A stretch of 49,522 bases of DNA, from NCBI GenBank assembly GCA_964352985.1, contig CAYGUK010000015.1, positions 1-49,522 on the forward strand. Direction: 5' to 3'. Position numbers and translations under genes: made by a program. Positions 7,940 through 17,665 of this stretch are shown here, one piece after another. Position 1 is the stretch's first letter, and every line of letters starts with the position of its first letter. The stretch is from CAYGUK01 sp964352985. GTDB taxonomy: Bacteria > Pseudomonadota > Gammaproteobacteria > JAHCLG01. The notes beneath the pieces were generated by a model. That model had not been told where the DNA came from. It made no database searches and worked only from the letters and a program-made list of their open reading frames with translations.

Positions 7940-9277
7940 CTAGTTATGTTGTTCATTATTATACATTTTATTAGGAAATAATCCAATACACCCTCGTAAG
8001 AATGCCCCTGCTGATGAGATTCTTCTTTCGGTTCCATTCATATACATATGATTCATATATCGGTTATCATACTCTCCAATTAGTTCTGAGGGTAAAATTT
8101 CTCCATGTTTATCAGGTTTTGAATGAAAGAATAAAAAATTGATCCTTTTTAAAAACTCACCAATAACAGTTTCTTTTAATCCTAAAAATCCAGTATTTAT
8201 TGCATCATTAAATTTTTCATAGATATTAATCATGTCTCGAAGATCTTGTAACGTTGTAGTTAATTTTCTTGATTTCGGTGAAAAAATCAATGTAGTTGGA
8301 TATTGTAACGAATAATAGATAGGAAAATCAGAACTATCAAAATCATATTGTATTGGATGAAAAAGTGTTGGCCAATAATGTTTTAAACCATAATCTTCAA
8401 TGAAAATTTCTTGCAATAATTTTGTTGGCATATAAGTTTCATCGGTAGCAATTGTAAATCCAGGAAATGCGCCTAATGCTATTGATAAAATATATTTAAA
8501 AGTATCAACTAAATAAGGGTTTGGTTTCAAATTTTTCATTTCCATTATTCTTGATAATGCATGATCATAAAATATTTGATTTCTCTCATAAGATGAATTC
8601 AACCAGGCTTGTTGTAAAAGATAGCAATATAGTTTATTCCAGGCAGAATCATTCCTGATTAAATCCATCCAATCAGTTGTCAATAATAATACTTTTACTT
8701 GCCAATTTGATTGCTTTTTCTTTGTAATTGCACGAAATAAACTCCATTGTTCTTCCAGCTCATTAGGGATTTCAATTTTAATATTTAATTTATCTCTCAA
8801 TTTTAAAAAATGAAATTGATCAGAAATATTAGGTAACATAAATATACTTCTAGCACCTGCAGTTGTTTTCATAACTGGTGTAGGATGAAATCTTTTATTT
8901 GTTTGTAGTTTACCCCATAGAGCAAAAATATCGCCAGAAGTATAAACTTTTCTCGGTATTATTCTACTTCCAGATTCAATAAATATCTCTAATGATTTAT
9001 CTAAGACAATACCAGCAGGCGTACCTATTCCAACATATGAAAAATCATGTTGAAATTGTCTATCTTTTATATTATCCAGTGTTAAAACTTTGCCTCTATT
9101 ATCCGGATAAAAAAAAGCAAAGCCATTTTCAATTATTTCACCATAATCATATTTAGCAACATATAATGGTAATTTGCTATCAGGTGATAATTCATCAATT
9201 AATTCTGCAAATTGTGAATTAACTATGTTAACTTCGGATCGAATATCTTGCCATTCAACTTTTTGAATTTCACTCAT
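7940..9277 (-). CDS. Unknown 445-aa protein of the thioamidation operon
   Basis: No family is recognised. The protein is soluble-looking, with no signal peptide or clear membrane span. Conspicuous segments are YVGIGTPAGIVLD (about 80-92), TTAGARSIFMLP (about 138-149), a Trp/Tyr-rich central region, and an RISSAGAFLRGCIGLFPNK tail. It starts one base after the transporter stop (9279), which implies co-transcription and probably coupled translation, and the candidate precursor follows it. By position it may recognise, cleave, bind or further modify the peptide product, but no catalytic motif visible to me supports a specific reaction. Confidence 0.7.
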   Translation of the reverse strand: MSEIQKVEWQDIRSEVNIVNSQFAELIDELSPDSKLPLYVAKYDYGEIIENGFAFFYPDNRGKVLTLDNIKDRQFQHDFSYVGIGTPAGIVLDKSLEIFIESGSRIIPRKVYTSGDIFALWGKLQTNKRFHPTPVMKTTAGARSIFMLPNISDQFHFLKLRDKLNIKIEIPNELEEQWSLFRAITKKKQSNWQVKVLLLTTDWMDLIRNDSAWNKLYCYLLQQAWLNSSYERNQIFYDHALSRIMEMKNLKPNPYLVDTFKYILSIALGAFPGFTIATDETYMPTKLLQEIFIEDYGLKHYWPTLFHPIQYDFDSSDFPIYYSLQYPTTLIFSPKSRKLTTTLQDLRDMINIYEKFNDAINTGFLGLKETVIGEFLKRINFLFFHSKPDKHGEILPSELIGEYDNRYMNHMYMNGTERRISSAGAFLRGCIGLFPNKMYNNEQHN

Positions 9278-9278
9278 T

Positions 9279-10703
9279 TTAATTTTCGCTTAATAGTTTA
9301 TGTATTATTGGGGTTAATATTAAAAGAATTAAGAAAAATATAATAAGTAGTAAAGCAGTATCAAAAAATAATCGTTGAATTCCTCCTATTAAATATAATG
9401 AGTTTGAAGATTTAGTTAGTTTTCCTAAAACACTAGCGAAAAATCCTGATACAGCAGCAACTAAAAACATAATTCCCATTAATGTACCCACTAATTTTTT
9501 TGGTGCATAATGTGATACTGCTGATAATGTAATCGGAATAATACAACTACTACCAATTCCAAGAAAAATATTTCCAACAAAAATAAATAATAAATTTAAA
9601 TAATTTTGACCATCAAAATGCGTAGATAAATTCATTATTAAGAAACTTATAATAGTCGCCACATAGCCAAATAAAATTTTATGGGTCGGCTTTAACAATA
9701 TACCTTTTTCTGATAAAACACCCCAAAATCTAGCTAAAAATGGTGCTGAAATTAATGCAGCAAAAGAAGATAAAGAGCTAAAAGTACCTGGTGGAATAAT
9801 CCAGTTTATAATTCTATGTTCAGTAAATCTTTTTACGTATAATAAAAGTGAACCATCCACTTGGAATGAACTTGCGTAAAATCCAATAGTAATTAATCCC
9901 AATAATATTATGCCAATAACATTCGTAATTGATTGTTTATCTTTTTGAATAACATAAATTGAAATAATGAATATTGCTGAAAACGCTAATAGAGCTGTAA
10001 AAATATTAGCTATAAATGCAAAATTAAATAATATTGCAATAAAACTGATAAAGCATATATAGAAAAAAATATATTTTGGATATGCTAATTTGTTTATTAT
10101 AAAAACATCACTTGATGACTTTGATTCAATTTTTGAAAATAAAAATAAAGTAATTATCATGCCAATTGCAGCTAAACAGAATCCAGCATGCCATCCAACA
10201 TATTTAATCAATAAACCAAATACAACAGGTCCTAATAAAGCACCAGATGTCATCCCCATGAAAAATAAAGTATAGGCTTGATCTTTTTGATTTGAATCTT
10301 CTTGATAAAAAGTGCCTAAATAAGCGCTAATATTGCCTTTGAAAAAACCAATACCAATTAATAATATTGATAATCCAATGTAAAATAATACAATTTGATT
10401 AAATAATAAAAATAAACAACCAATAATAATTGAATAAGCACCAAGTTTTATTGCTTGCGATAATCCGAGAAAACGATCAGCACAATATCCACCAACTACC
10501 GGCAATCCAAAACCAAACGCTATATAAGCGCCCCATAAATCATATGCTTTTTGATCTGAGAAATGATAAACACTTGTGAGATAAAGAATAAGCATTGTCA
10601 ATGTGCCATAGAAAACAAATCTATCACACATTTCACTAAAGGCAAGTGTTAATATCTTACGATCCCATTTAACAATTTTTGTACCCTGTGAATCACATTC
10701 CAT
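9279..10703 (-). CDS. POT/PTR-family (MFS) peptide transporter
   Basis: This polytopic inner-membrane protein (474 aa, about 12-14 hydrophobic helices) carries the PTR signature near its N-terminus: AFSEMCDRFVFYGTLTMLILYL (about 17-38), related to ExxERFxYYG with the second Glu replaced by Asp. A further family feature is GGYCADRFLGLSQAIKLGA after the second helix. POT proteins are proton-driven di/tripeptide importers. As the first gene of an operon for a modified peptide it may instead move the product or its precursors. GAAAG/AAGGA-type ribosome binding sequence precedes the ATG, and a promoter is found at 10745-10773. Confidence 0.88.
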   Translation of the reverse strand: MECDSQGTKIVKWDRKILTLAFSEMCDRFVFYGTLTMLILYLTSVYHFSDQKAYDLWGAYIAFGFGLPVVGGYCADRFLGLSQAIKLGAYSIIIGCLFLLFNQIVLFYIGLSILLIGIGFFKGNISAYLGTFYQEDSNQKDQAYTLFFMGMTSGALLGPVVFGLLIKYVGWHAGFCLAAIGMIITLFLFSKIESKSSSDVFIINKLAYPKYIFFYICFISFIAILFNFAFIANIFTALLAFSAIFIISIYVIQKDKQSITNVIGIILLGLITIGFYASSFQVDGSLLLYVKRFTEHRIINWIIPPGTFSSLSSFAALISAPFLARFWGVLSEKGILLKPTHKILFGYVATIISFLIMNLSTHFDGQNYLNLLFIFVGNIFLGIGSSCIIPITLSAVSHYAPKKLVGTLMGIMFLVAAVSGFFASVLGKLTKSSNSLYLIGGIQRLFFDTALLLIIFFLILLILTPIIHKLLSEN

Positions 10704-10744
10704 GTTTTACTTTCTTTTCCTTAATATATGCATTTTAGCTGGAT

Positions 10745-10773
10745 ATCTTAGCGGATTATATATTTTCACGCAA
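10745..10773 (-). promoter_or_regulatory. Sigma70-like promoter of the thioamidation operon
   Basis: On the minus strand TTGCGT (10773-10768) is separated by exactly 17 bases from TAAGAT (10750-10745), about 40 bp upstream of the transporter start. No other gene lies between, so it would drive the whole 10703-to-4474 operon. This is a sequence match only. Confidence 0.5.
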
Positions 10774-10870
10774 TAGCATTATTAGGTATTTATAAGTAGA
10801 AAATGTTGGATATAAAATATACAAATATCTTTTATATGCATGATAGATGCCGATAGATATTTATCATCAT

Positions 10871-11704
10871 TTAGTTTAAACGATCAATCGCGTTTTGAAT
10901 TGCATTATGATTAGCATCTGCTTGCTCTAAAACGCCCAGATCAGTTGTATTATTTTGTAATAATGCTTTTCCTTGTTGAATTTCTTCAGGGGTCATTTTT
11001 TTTGTGAGATATGCTAGTTCGTTTGTTGAGATTTTATCACCTTTATTTTTACCTATAGAAAACCATTTATATGCTTTAGCATAATTTTTATCGGTGCCGA
11101 CTCCAAATTCATAATAGAATGCTAATTTTCTAATTGATTTTATAAAATCATTATTTGCCGATCTTAAATACCAATAATAAGCCTTATCAAACTGTTTCAA
11201 ACTGGCGTATAAATTCGCTAGATTAAACTGCCCAATTGCAACATTGGCATTCGCTGACATTAATTCATATTTAAATGCTTTATTAATATCTTTTTCAACA
11301 CCTTGTCCTTTTTGATACATTATTCCTATATAACTCCAAAAGACTGGATAACCGTTGTTGGCTGCAAGAGTAAAATATTGTAATGCTTTTTTATAATCTG
11401 GTTTTACATTATTTAATCCTAGTTGATAAAATACACCTAAATTACCATATGCAGCTTTGTTACCTGACTTTGCTGCTTCTTTGAATAATTCAAATGCTTT
11501 CTGAGGGTTTGCTTTAACATATTGTCCGCTATAATAATAGTAACCTAAAGTTACTTGAGCATTGCTGTCTCCATCTCTAGCACGTTCTTGTAACATTTTG
11601 ATATTAATATTTTGATTCGCCAATATGTTGTAGCTAAACATTAATAATATAACAAATACAAATTTAGAAACTATTTCTTTCATTTTAAAACAATCCTTTA
11701 TCAT
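10871..11704 (-). CDS. Exported Sel1-like repeat protein, probable T6SS immunity protein
   Basis: The ATG overlaps the stop of the upstream vgrG fusion (ATGA). An in-frame ATG at 11683 (MKEIVSKFVFVILLMF...) follows an AAAGGA and may be the true start. A signal peptide ends near SYNILANQ. About five Sel1/TPR-like units follow, each with the pattern A-x-x-G-x-x-x-A-x-x-x-L-(G/A)-x-x-Y-x-x-G (for example DSNAQVTLGYYYYSGQY and NKAAYGNLGVFYQLGL). Sel1-repeat proteins are frequent immunity partners of T6SS effectors. Overlap with the effector, same strand and periplasmic targeting all fit protection against a membrane- or periplasm-acting toxin. The role is inferred from context. Confidence 0.8.
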   Translation of the reverse strand: MIKDCFKMKEIVSKFVFVILLMFSYNILANQNINIKMLQERARDGDSNAQVTLGYYYYSGQYVKANPQKAFELFKEAAKSGNKAAYGNLGVFYQLGLNNVKPDYKKALQYFTLAANNGYPVFWSYIGIMYQKGQGVEKDINKAFKYELMSANANVAIGQFNLANLYASLKQFDKAYYWYLRSANNDFIKSIRKLAFYYEFGVGTDKNYAKAYKWFSIGKNKGDKISTNELAYLTKKMTPEEIQQGKALLQNNTTDLGVLEQADANHNAIQNAIDRLN

Positions 11705-14700
11705 ATAATGGTATACTCTTCACCAACCCACCATTGATGAGATTCTTGAATTTTTAGCTTGTCATTAAGATTTAAAGCATTATCTATCCAATTGACAACT
11801 TTGTCTACTCTCCCTTCTGAATTAGGATATGGAATATTATCAGGTGGGAATGAAGATTTCCCATAGTCAAGTTGTGCCTTAGGTATAATCTTTAATTTGA
11901 AAACTGCGGAAGTATCAATTTCATGAGCTATATTCATGGCTGTTTTTAAAATTTTATTTTGATTAAAAACTATTTCATGAACATAACCTTGTTGATCATT
12001 AACTTCAACATTCTGAGAGATATAAAATTTATTCATATCAAATAAATTATCTGGTAATAATTCTGTTTTATACCCACCGAAATTATCAGAACTTTGAACA
12101 TCATATTTATAATCATATTCTAAATTTAAATACCCATGTTGCAGTTTCTCAAAATTCTTTAAGGATGGTACATATGCAGATATCTTGATTGTCTTTTCAT
12201 ACTGGTTTTCGCAGATTTGATTTAATTTTACATTAAATACTGGATATACAATTAAAGCGATTAAAGCATGATAAAGAATAGATGGATGATTTGCCCAAGG
12301 TAAATAAATATTAGCATCATCACTATTAAATGGACTATTTTCCGCCCAGATTTGAAAAGCATTATGTTCTAATTCAGAAACAATTGAGCTTATAATAATA
12401 CAAGCAATACCAATGTAACCAAATAATTCTGATGTAGTAAGAGCAAAAACTTCATCAGTTGTAAACACATCAAGAGCTTCGGAGGATGTTTGTTTAATCG
12501 CAATCTTACTTACTTCAGTTTTATTTGGAATAGGTGTTATCTGATTTGCCTCTGGTAAAATAAGACTTTCTGAAGCTGTATTAGTATTCGTAACTGTTGT
12601 CATTTTTTCATTAACAACTTTAGATTTTACCTTAGATGCTAATAAATTATTATCTTTATTCACAAAATTACTTGTGAAAAGAAATCCATTACCAACCGTA
12701 TCAAATAATTGACTAATTACACGTGCTGGGTCTTCACTACCGTTTCCGGTTACAACATTAATAAGACCTAATATGCTTGAGCCTAAATCTAAACCACAGG
12801 CGACTATCCCCCAACCATTTATTAATGAGGTTAATTTAGTTTCAGTTTTTTTACCGAGTAATGAATGAGTAATTTTTCTAGTCAACTTTTCACAATATTT
12901 CCCAACTTTGGATTCGTTGATCCATTTCTCAACTTTTTCTTCCCCAAAAAATTTGCCTAATATTTCTTGTGAAGCTTGTAAAGGTGAACCTAATCTTGCC
13001 AAGTTATAGGTAATATCTGATATTAAAACTAAAGCGCTTTTATGTTGTGTAGACTTAGCTAAATCATTGGCGTATTCTTCATAGCACGACATAATAACAA
13101 AATACAAACCTATAACTGCTGTTGCTTTTTGCATCTTTCTAACAGCAGGATATAATTCAATACCCTCATTAGGATTTTTTGCAATTGATGAGAATGTATC
13201 AAAATTTTTCTTAGATAAATATTTTCTAATTTGTGGTGAGTGATCATATTCTTCAATAAAGCGTTTTGCCATTTTATCGAAGTCTTCATTGGAACCATGC
13301 CGTAATAATTTGTGATAAAGACGTCGAGCACGTCGTGATTTATTGGCAACATCTTTTATAGTTTGATTAACAAATTTTATTTTTCTTTCTCTGATCCGTG
13401 ACGCCTTTGAGATATAAGAGGTGAGGATTGTTGAAAAGAAATCATTGATTTTTTCGGGTATAGGATTTTCTTTTTCATCTTCACTACTTTCTATCTCGAT
13501 GTCTTTTGCTTTAAATGCGTGCTCAAAACCTGCTGTTTGAAAATAACCTTCTCCTTTTAAATAAATAAGTAGATCATCGCTTGCTTGATGAGATATCTCA
13601 CTATGTGGAAAAAAGCAATGATGAATAGGGTACTTTTCATTATGAAAAATATCTAAATAGAGTAGTCCGGCTGGCATTTGTAATGGAATTAATTTTATTC
13701 CATTAGCAACCCCCATAATGTCGTTGTTTTTATATTTAACGATGAAATAAGGAAAAAATTTATCATATTTATCATAATTATATAAAGCATGCTTATATTC
13801 AATCAGAAGATCATTATGATTAATAAAACGATTATCGACAGTCATTTTCTCATCGGTGGCCCTCGTATCTAAGCAAAGTAGTGAAATTAGTCCTTGTAAA
13901 TAGGAATACGCGAGACCAAACACATTTTTATTTTTAGCGAACAAGTCCTTTAAACATTCGTCGATATCTACATGCCATGAAGTAGTATCCTTCGGGGATT
14001 TTGGGGATTCATTCTCAACATCCCAATTTTCTAATAAAATAGTGACACAATCATGTTGTATTTGATGGATTAAACCGTGGATAGCTTCTCTTGGAAAATG
14101 ATCTAGCCACCAATCTAATTTATATTGTTCTATCATATCCTCGGCTTTTGCCCAAGGTAATTCTTCATTTGTCTCAAGGCTACAATAATTTCCATTATGT
14201 TTTATAATGTTTCCATAATTATATTGCTTAAATAGTTGTTGAGCGAGTAATGCCGAATGGAAATAACTAACTTCTTTTTGTTCACCTTCTTTTGAAGTGA
14301 TATTGATATTCTTGTTGGGTAATGATTTTAGGATGTGTTTATATTGCTTTATAAGATTGAAAATAATCGTGTTTCCAACAACAACCATACCAATCGGATC
14401 ATTCAATAATAATACAGCATAATCAATTATATCTGATGTGTAATAGAGGCTATTATTTTTCCAGGTTGTTTGTTCGCTACCCTCTGTTGATATAATCTTC
14501 TTTTTCCCTTCCATATATTGAACATTATAAACCATCGTCAAATCATCTTGTGGAATAAATTTCCCCGCCCGCTTTTCACGAAATTTTTCATCAACAGGGT
14601 AAGATTGAACTTTACTAATTAATTCTAATTGATCTTTTTCTTTAATTTCTTTTAAACGTTTATCATTCGCCGCAAGCCCTGCAAGTCTATGCAATCTCGG

Positions 14701-17289
14701 CCAAGATAATTGTGTTTGTGAAAATAAAACTTGAACTTTAAAAGGTGAACTCTTGGGTTTATCGTCTTTTATATATTGATACGGTAATTCTATGAAGTCT
14801 TTCTCGCCTTGTGAGGGACGCAAATCTTTTCCAGCATGTTGGCTTAAGTCGACTTCGGCAAATGAATATTTACCATCAGCATCAATTACGGCATATTCTT
14901 TGAAGCCATGCATTTGTTGAAAATCTGGTTCTGGGGCATCGGCGCATTCACCCAAAACATAAATCCAGCCGTTTTGTAAATTTTGGGTTTTATCTAAGTG
15001 TAGTGCTTTTTTTGCTGTTTCGATTAAACTTTTATTTTTAATTAATTGTGTCCATTTTTTATAATCTTTTGGTAATTTTATTGTCTTCGCATCTTCAATT
15101 TTTTCAGGGGTATAATGTTTTATTATGTCATTGATAATTAATGACTGAAGTGTTTCGGGCAATCGTAACAGTGTTGATAAATCGTCAAATTTATTTTCAG
15201 GAACTATTTTTCTAAATTGCGGTAGCACTTTTATTGTTTGTAATCCATTAAAATGTTTTTTCATCGGAGGAGCTGAATATTTTCCACTTGCAGATTTGTG
15301 CGAACCTTGAGTCACTTTGCCGTTGTGATCAGTTTTAGATCCTGCGTAGGCGACAGGACGACCATTAGCGGTGAGTGTTGGAATGCCATGGGTAATTTTA
15401 TCGTGAAACATTAAGCAATGTGCTTTATCCCCGACTCTCGCAACGGGTTTTCCTTGGATAAAAATATTCGGTGATCCCGACATAATCGCACCACCGATAT
15501 GCGGCACTAAGGTGGTTAAGTTTAATTTTAAACATTTATGATGATCACCTATTGTTGAAATGGGTGCACTAACACCTGCTTCTGTTTCAAAAATAACTTT
15601 ATCCGCTTTTAGCGTTAAACCATTTTCATCTAAACGTAATTCACTGTTACCCACTTTAAACAGCGCTTCGCCTGCATTTAAGGTATAGCTGCCTTTTTCG
15701 ACTGTAACACTTCGTTCGCCGTCGACTTGTTCAATTAAATTACCGCCAATATGTTCATTTAAATCATTTGCGACATCAATAACTAAATCTTTTGCAGCAT
15801 TAATCTCAATATTTTCATCACCTATTTTATCATTAAAAATAATTTGATTTTTTAATGCCGGATTAGCTTGGCATAGCGTTTCTATTGAAGTGTAGACTTC
15901 ATATTCTTCATTATCATTTGGCGGTAAATTTATTCCATTATAAAACGCACCTATAATTACGGGTAAATCTGGATTTCCATTAAAAAAGTTTATCGCTACT
16001 TCATCACTTGCGCGTGGTATAAATAAGTCGCCATGTAATGGCCCCGCAACAGTTTGGACAACGGGGATCCAGCATGTGGGTTTATGATCACTATTCCACT
16101 GCATTTCTACTTTTATTCTGCCGAATTCATCGGTATGTGGCTCAAGCGGTTTTGGACCTAACACTTTTCCAATATGGCAGCCTGATAATTCTGGCCATTT
16201 AACGGGTGCTGGTGCCACATAAGTATAGGGCTCTGGGAGACAATCAACATTGACAAAAAAAGATTGTTTATGATGTTGACTTTGTTCTTTTGAAAAGTGT
16301 GTGGTATCGATGGCTTCTAAATAATAATGCGTAATTAAATATTTTCGATTGTGAGACTCATCAGGATGATCAGTTAAATTAAAATAATTGGCAAGATTGA
16401 CTTCTATATCATTACCCGCAAAAGTGCAACGATGTGCGAGCGCTTCGTTATATTTTGCGCCCCGTTTTATTATGCTTTCCATTTCTTCGCGTTCAAATGC
16501 ATGAACAGGAAATTGATAATCAACACTTTGTTTTGAAGAAAGATGATTAAATGTATCAATGACTTTTGCATTAGCATCAAAGGTTTTCCAGCCAGATAAA
16601 TCCACATTTGCGCCAATAAAGGTTTGCGGATATTGCCCTACCCTAATTATAAAATCATTTAAATGTGGTCGACCCATTTCTGCATGACTATATTGTTTTG
16701 ATTTCAACGCTTTTAGAAAATGAACGTTATCACACAGCACCATCACGTGTTTATCATCATGATGTTCGAAAAAATAAAAAATACCTTCTTGTTGTAACAA
16801 GCGATGAATAAATTCTAAATCGGTTTCATCGTATTGAACGGTATAAGGTCTTTTTTGTAATTTTTTGTTGATTAAATGTGTGTCGTAATGCGCAATACCG
16901 GTTTCTCTGGCAATTTGTTGGAATATTTCTACAAAAGTTTTATCTTGAAAGATTTGATAACGATGTGTTTGTGATAGTTTGATGGTCCAAGGGGATATTT
17001 TCATATTATGAAAATAAGTGCCAGTAAATAATTGTTCACCGGAATTCATTGCCGAGACATGACCATTTAATTGTTTAACACATTTTCCTTGTTGATAAAT
17101 TTTAATGTTGGCGCGCTTGCCTAAGATTGATTTATAGTCAAACGGTTTATTTTCACGGATCATGGCGATACCGAAATCAAACATTTCGGACATTGTTTCA
17201 TATCCTTTGATTTCAGTGCCCCAAAACTTTGGGGTATCGATATCGAAGGATATGTCGATATAACAAGATTTTGTATTTATTAATGACAT
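11701..17289 (-). CDS. vgrG: VgrG-PAAR-VasX-like fusion: T6SS spike with a large membrane-active effector
   Basis: The 1862 residues read as follows. VgrG gp27-like region (1-360), with YDETDLEFIHRLLQQEGIFYFFEH. OB-fold/gp5-like region (370-450), with DEFGRIKVEMQW and NGNPDLPVIIGAFYNG. Needle beta-helix (480-575). PAAR-type tip (about 590-660), with PHIGGAIMSGSPNIFIQGKPVARVGDKAHC. Then a VasX/BTH_I2691-like effector (about 770-970), with GWIYVLGECADAP, FAEVDLSQHAGKDLRP, SQTQLSWPRLHRLA and LLNDPIGMVVVGN. The last third has four hydrophobic segments near 1393, 1496, 1623 and 1676, consistent with a pore-forming domain. VasX-type effectors disrupt membranes. Such fusions of tip and toxin in one chain are unusually large. 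The coupled Sel1 gene downstream supports an effector-immunity pair. No other T6SS genes are present, so this is an orphan island. Confidence 0.88.
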   Translation of the reverse strand: MSLINTKSCYIDISFDIDTPKFWGTEIKGYETMSEMFDFGIAMIRENKPFDYKSILGKRANIKIYQQGKCVKQLNGHVSAMNSGEQLFTGTYFHNMKISPWTIKLSQTHRYQIFQDKTFVEIFQQIARETGIAHYDTHLINKKLQKRPYTVQYDETDLEFIHRLLQQEGIFYFFEHHDDKHVMVLCDNVHFLKALKSKQYSHAEMGRPHLNDFIIRVGQYPQTFIGANVDLSGWKTFDANAKVIDTFNHLSSKQSVDYQFPVHAFEREEMESIIKRGAKYNEALAHRCTFAGNDIEVNLANYFNLTDHPDESHNRKYLITHYYLEAIDTTHFSKEQSQHHKQSFFVNVDCLPEPYTYVAPAPVKWPELSGCHIGKVLGPKPLEPHTDEFGRIKVEMQWNSDHKPTCWIPVVQTVAGPLHGDLFIPRASDEVAINFFNGNPDLPVIIGAFYNGINLPPNDNEEYEVYTSIETLCQANPALKNQIIFNDKIGDENIEINAAKDLVIDVANDLNEHIGGNLIEQVDGERSVTVEKGSYTLNAGEALFKVGNSELRLDENGLTLKADKVIFETEAGVSAPISTIGDHHKCLKLNLTTLVPHIGGAIMSGSPNIFIQGKPVARVGDKAHCLMFHDKITHGIPTLTANGRPVAYAGSKTDHNGKVTQGSHKSASGKYSAPPMKKHFNGLQTIKVLPQFRKIVPENKFDDLSTLLRLPETLQSLIINDIIKHYTPEKIEDAKTIKLPKDYKKWTQLIKNKSLIETAKKALHLDKTQNLQNGWIYVLGECADAPEPDFQQMHGFKEYAVIDADGKYSFAEVDLSQHAGKDLRPSQGEKDFIELPYQYIKDDKPKSSPFKVQVLFSQTQLSWPRLHRLAGLAANDKRLKEIKEKDQLELISKVQSYPVDEKFREKRAGKFIPQDDLTMVYNVQYMEGKKKIISTEGSEQTTWKNNSLYYTSDIIDYAVLLLNDPIGMVVVGNTIIFNLIKQYKHILKSLPNKNINITSKEGEQKEVSYFHSALLAQQLFKQYNYGNIIKHNGNYCSLETNEELPWAKAEDMIEQYKLDWWLDHFPREAIHGLIHQIQHDCVTILLENWDVENESPKSPKDTTSWHVDIDECLKDLFAKNKNVFGLAYSYLQGLISLLCLDTRATDEKMTVDNRFINHNDLLIEYKHALYNYDKYDKFFPYFIVKYKNNDIMGVANGIKLIPLQMPAGLLYLDIFHNEKYPIHHCFFPHSEISHQASDDLLIYLKGEGYFQTAGFEHAFKAKDIEIESSEDEKENPIPEKINDFFSTILTSYISKASRIRERKIKFVNQTIKDVANKSRRARRLYHKLLRHGSNEDFDKMAKRFIEEYDHSPQIRKYLSKKNFDTFSSIAKNPNEGIELYPAVRKMQKATAVIGLYFVIMSCYEEYANDLAKSTQHKSALVLISDITYNLARLGSPLQASQEILGKFFGEEKVEKWINESKVGKYCEKLTRKITHSLLGKKTETKLTSLINGWGIVACGLDLGSSILGLINVVTGNGSEDPARVISQLFDTVGNGFLFTSNFVNKDNNLLASKVKSKVVNEKMTTVTNTNTASESLILPEANQITPIPNKTEVSKIAIKQTSSEALDVFTTDEVFALTTSELFGYIGIACIIISSIVSELEHNAFQIWAENSPFNSDDANIYLPWANHPSILYHALIALIVYPVFNVKLNQICENQYEKTIKISAYVPSLKNFEKLQHGYLNLEYDYKYDVQSSDNFGGYKTELLPDNLFDMNKFYISQNVEVNDQQGYVHEIVFNQNKILKTAMNIAHEIDTSAVFKLKIIPKAQLDYGKSSFPPDNIPYPNSEGRVDKVVNWIDNALNLNDKLKIQESHQWWVGEEYTII

Positions 17290-17665
17290 ATCATATATTG
17301 CTTTAATCGCATAAAACTAACCATAGTTTATTCATAAATGGATATAAGTCAAACTTTTTATGTATATTTAGTTAATCATATCGTGTAGTATTATCTTAAT
17401 AAATAGTAGTGCATAATATTGATGAATAAATGATTTAGTTTCAAATCTTTATTAATTATTTTTGTTTTTGCATTAATGTTTTTGGTAATAACTCGAGAGA
17501 ATTCCAATTTATAAAAATTGCCTAATAAATAAATTACAAAAAACAAATTTGTAACTAGGCTATAAACCCGTGTAATAAATAATCACAATGCCTATACCCG
17601 CTATTATTTTTAGTCTTAGTGAAATAATGTTATCGGTTTACAATCAATAGAACAATTTATCTATT
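17290..17665. other. Intergenic region, no gene seen
   Basis: This AT-rich spacer separates the T6SS pair from the hydrolase gene. Apart from the possible promoter near 17325-17352 I see no ORF, RNA or repeat in it. Confidence 0.6.
17325..17352 (-). promoter_or_regulatory. Possible promoter of the vgrG fusion gene
   Basis: On the minus strand TTGACT (17352-17347) is separated by 16 bases from TAAACT (17330-17325), about 36 bp before the start codon. This is a sequence match only; AT-rich DNA gives such matches by chance. Confidence 0.35.
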
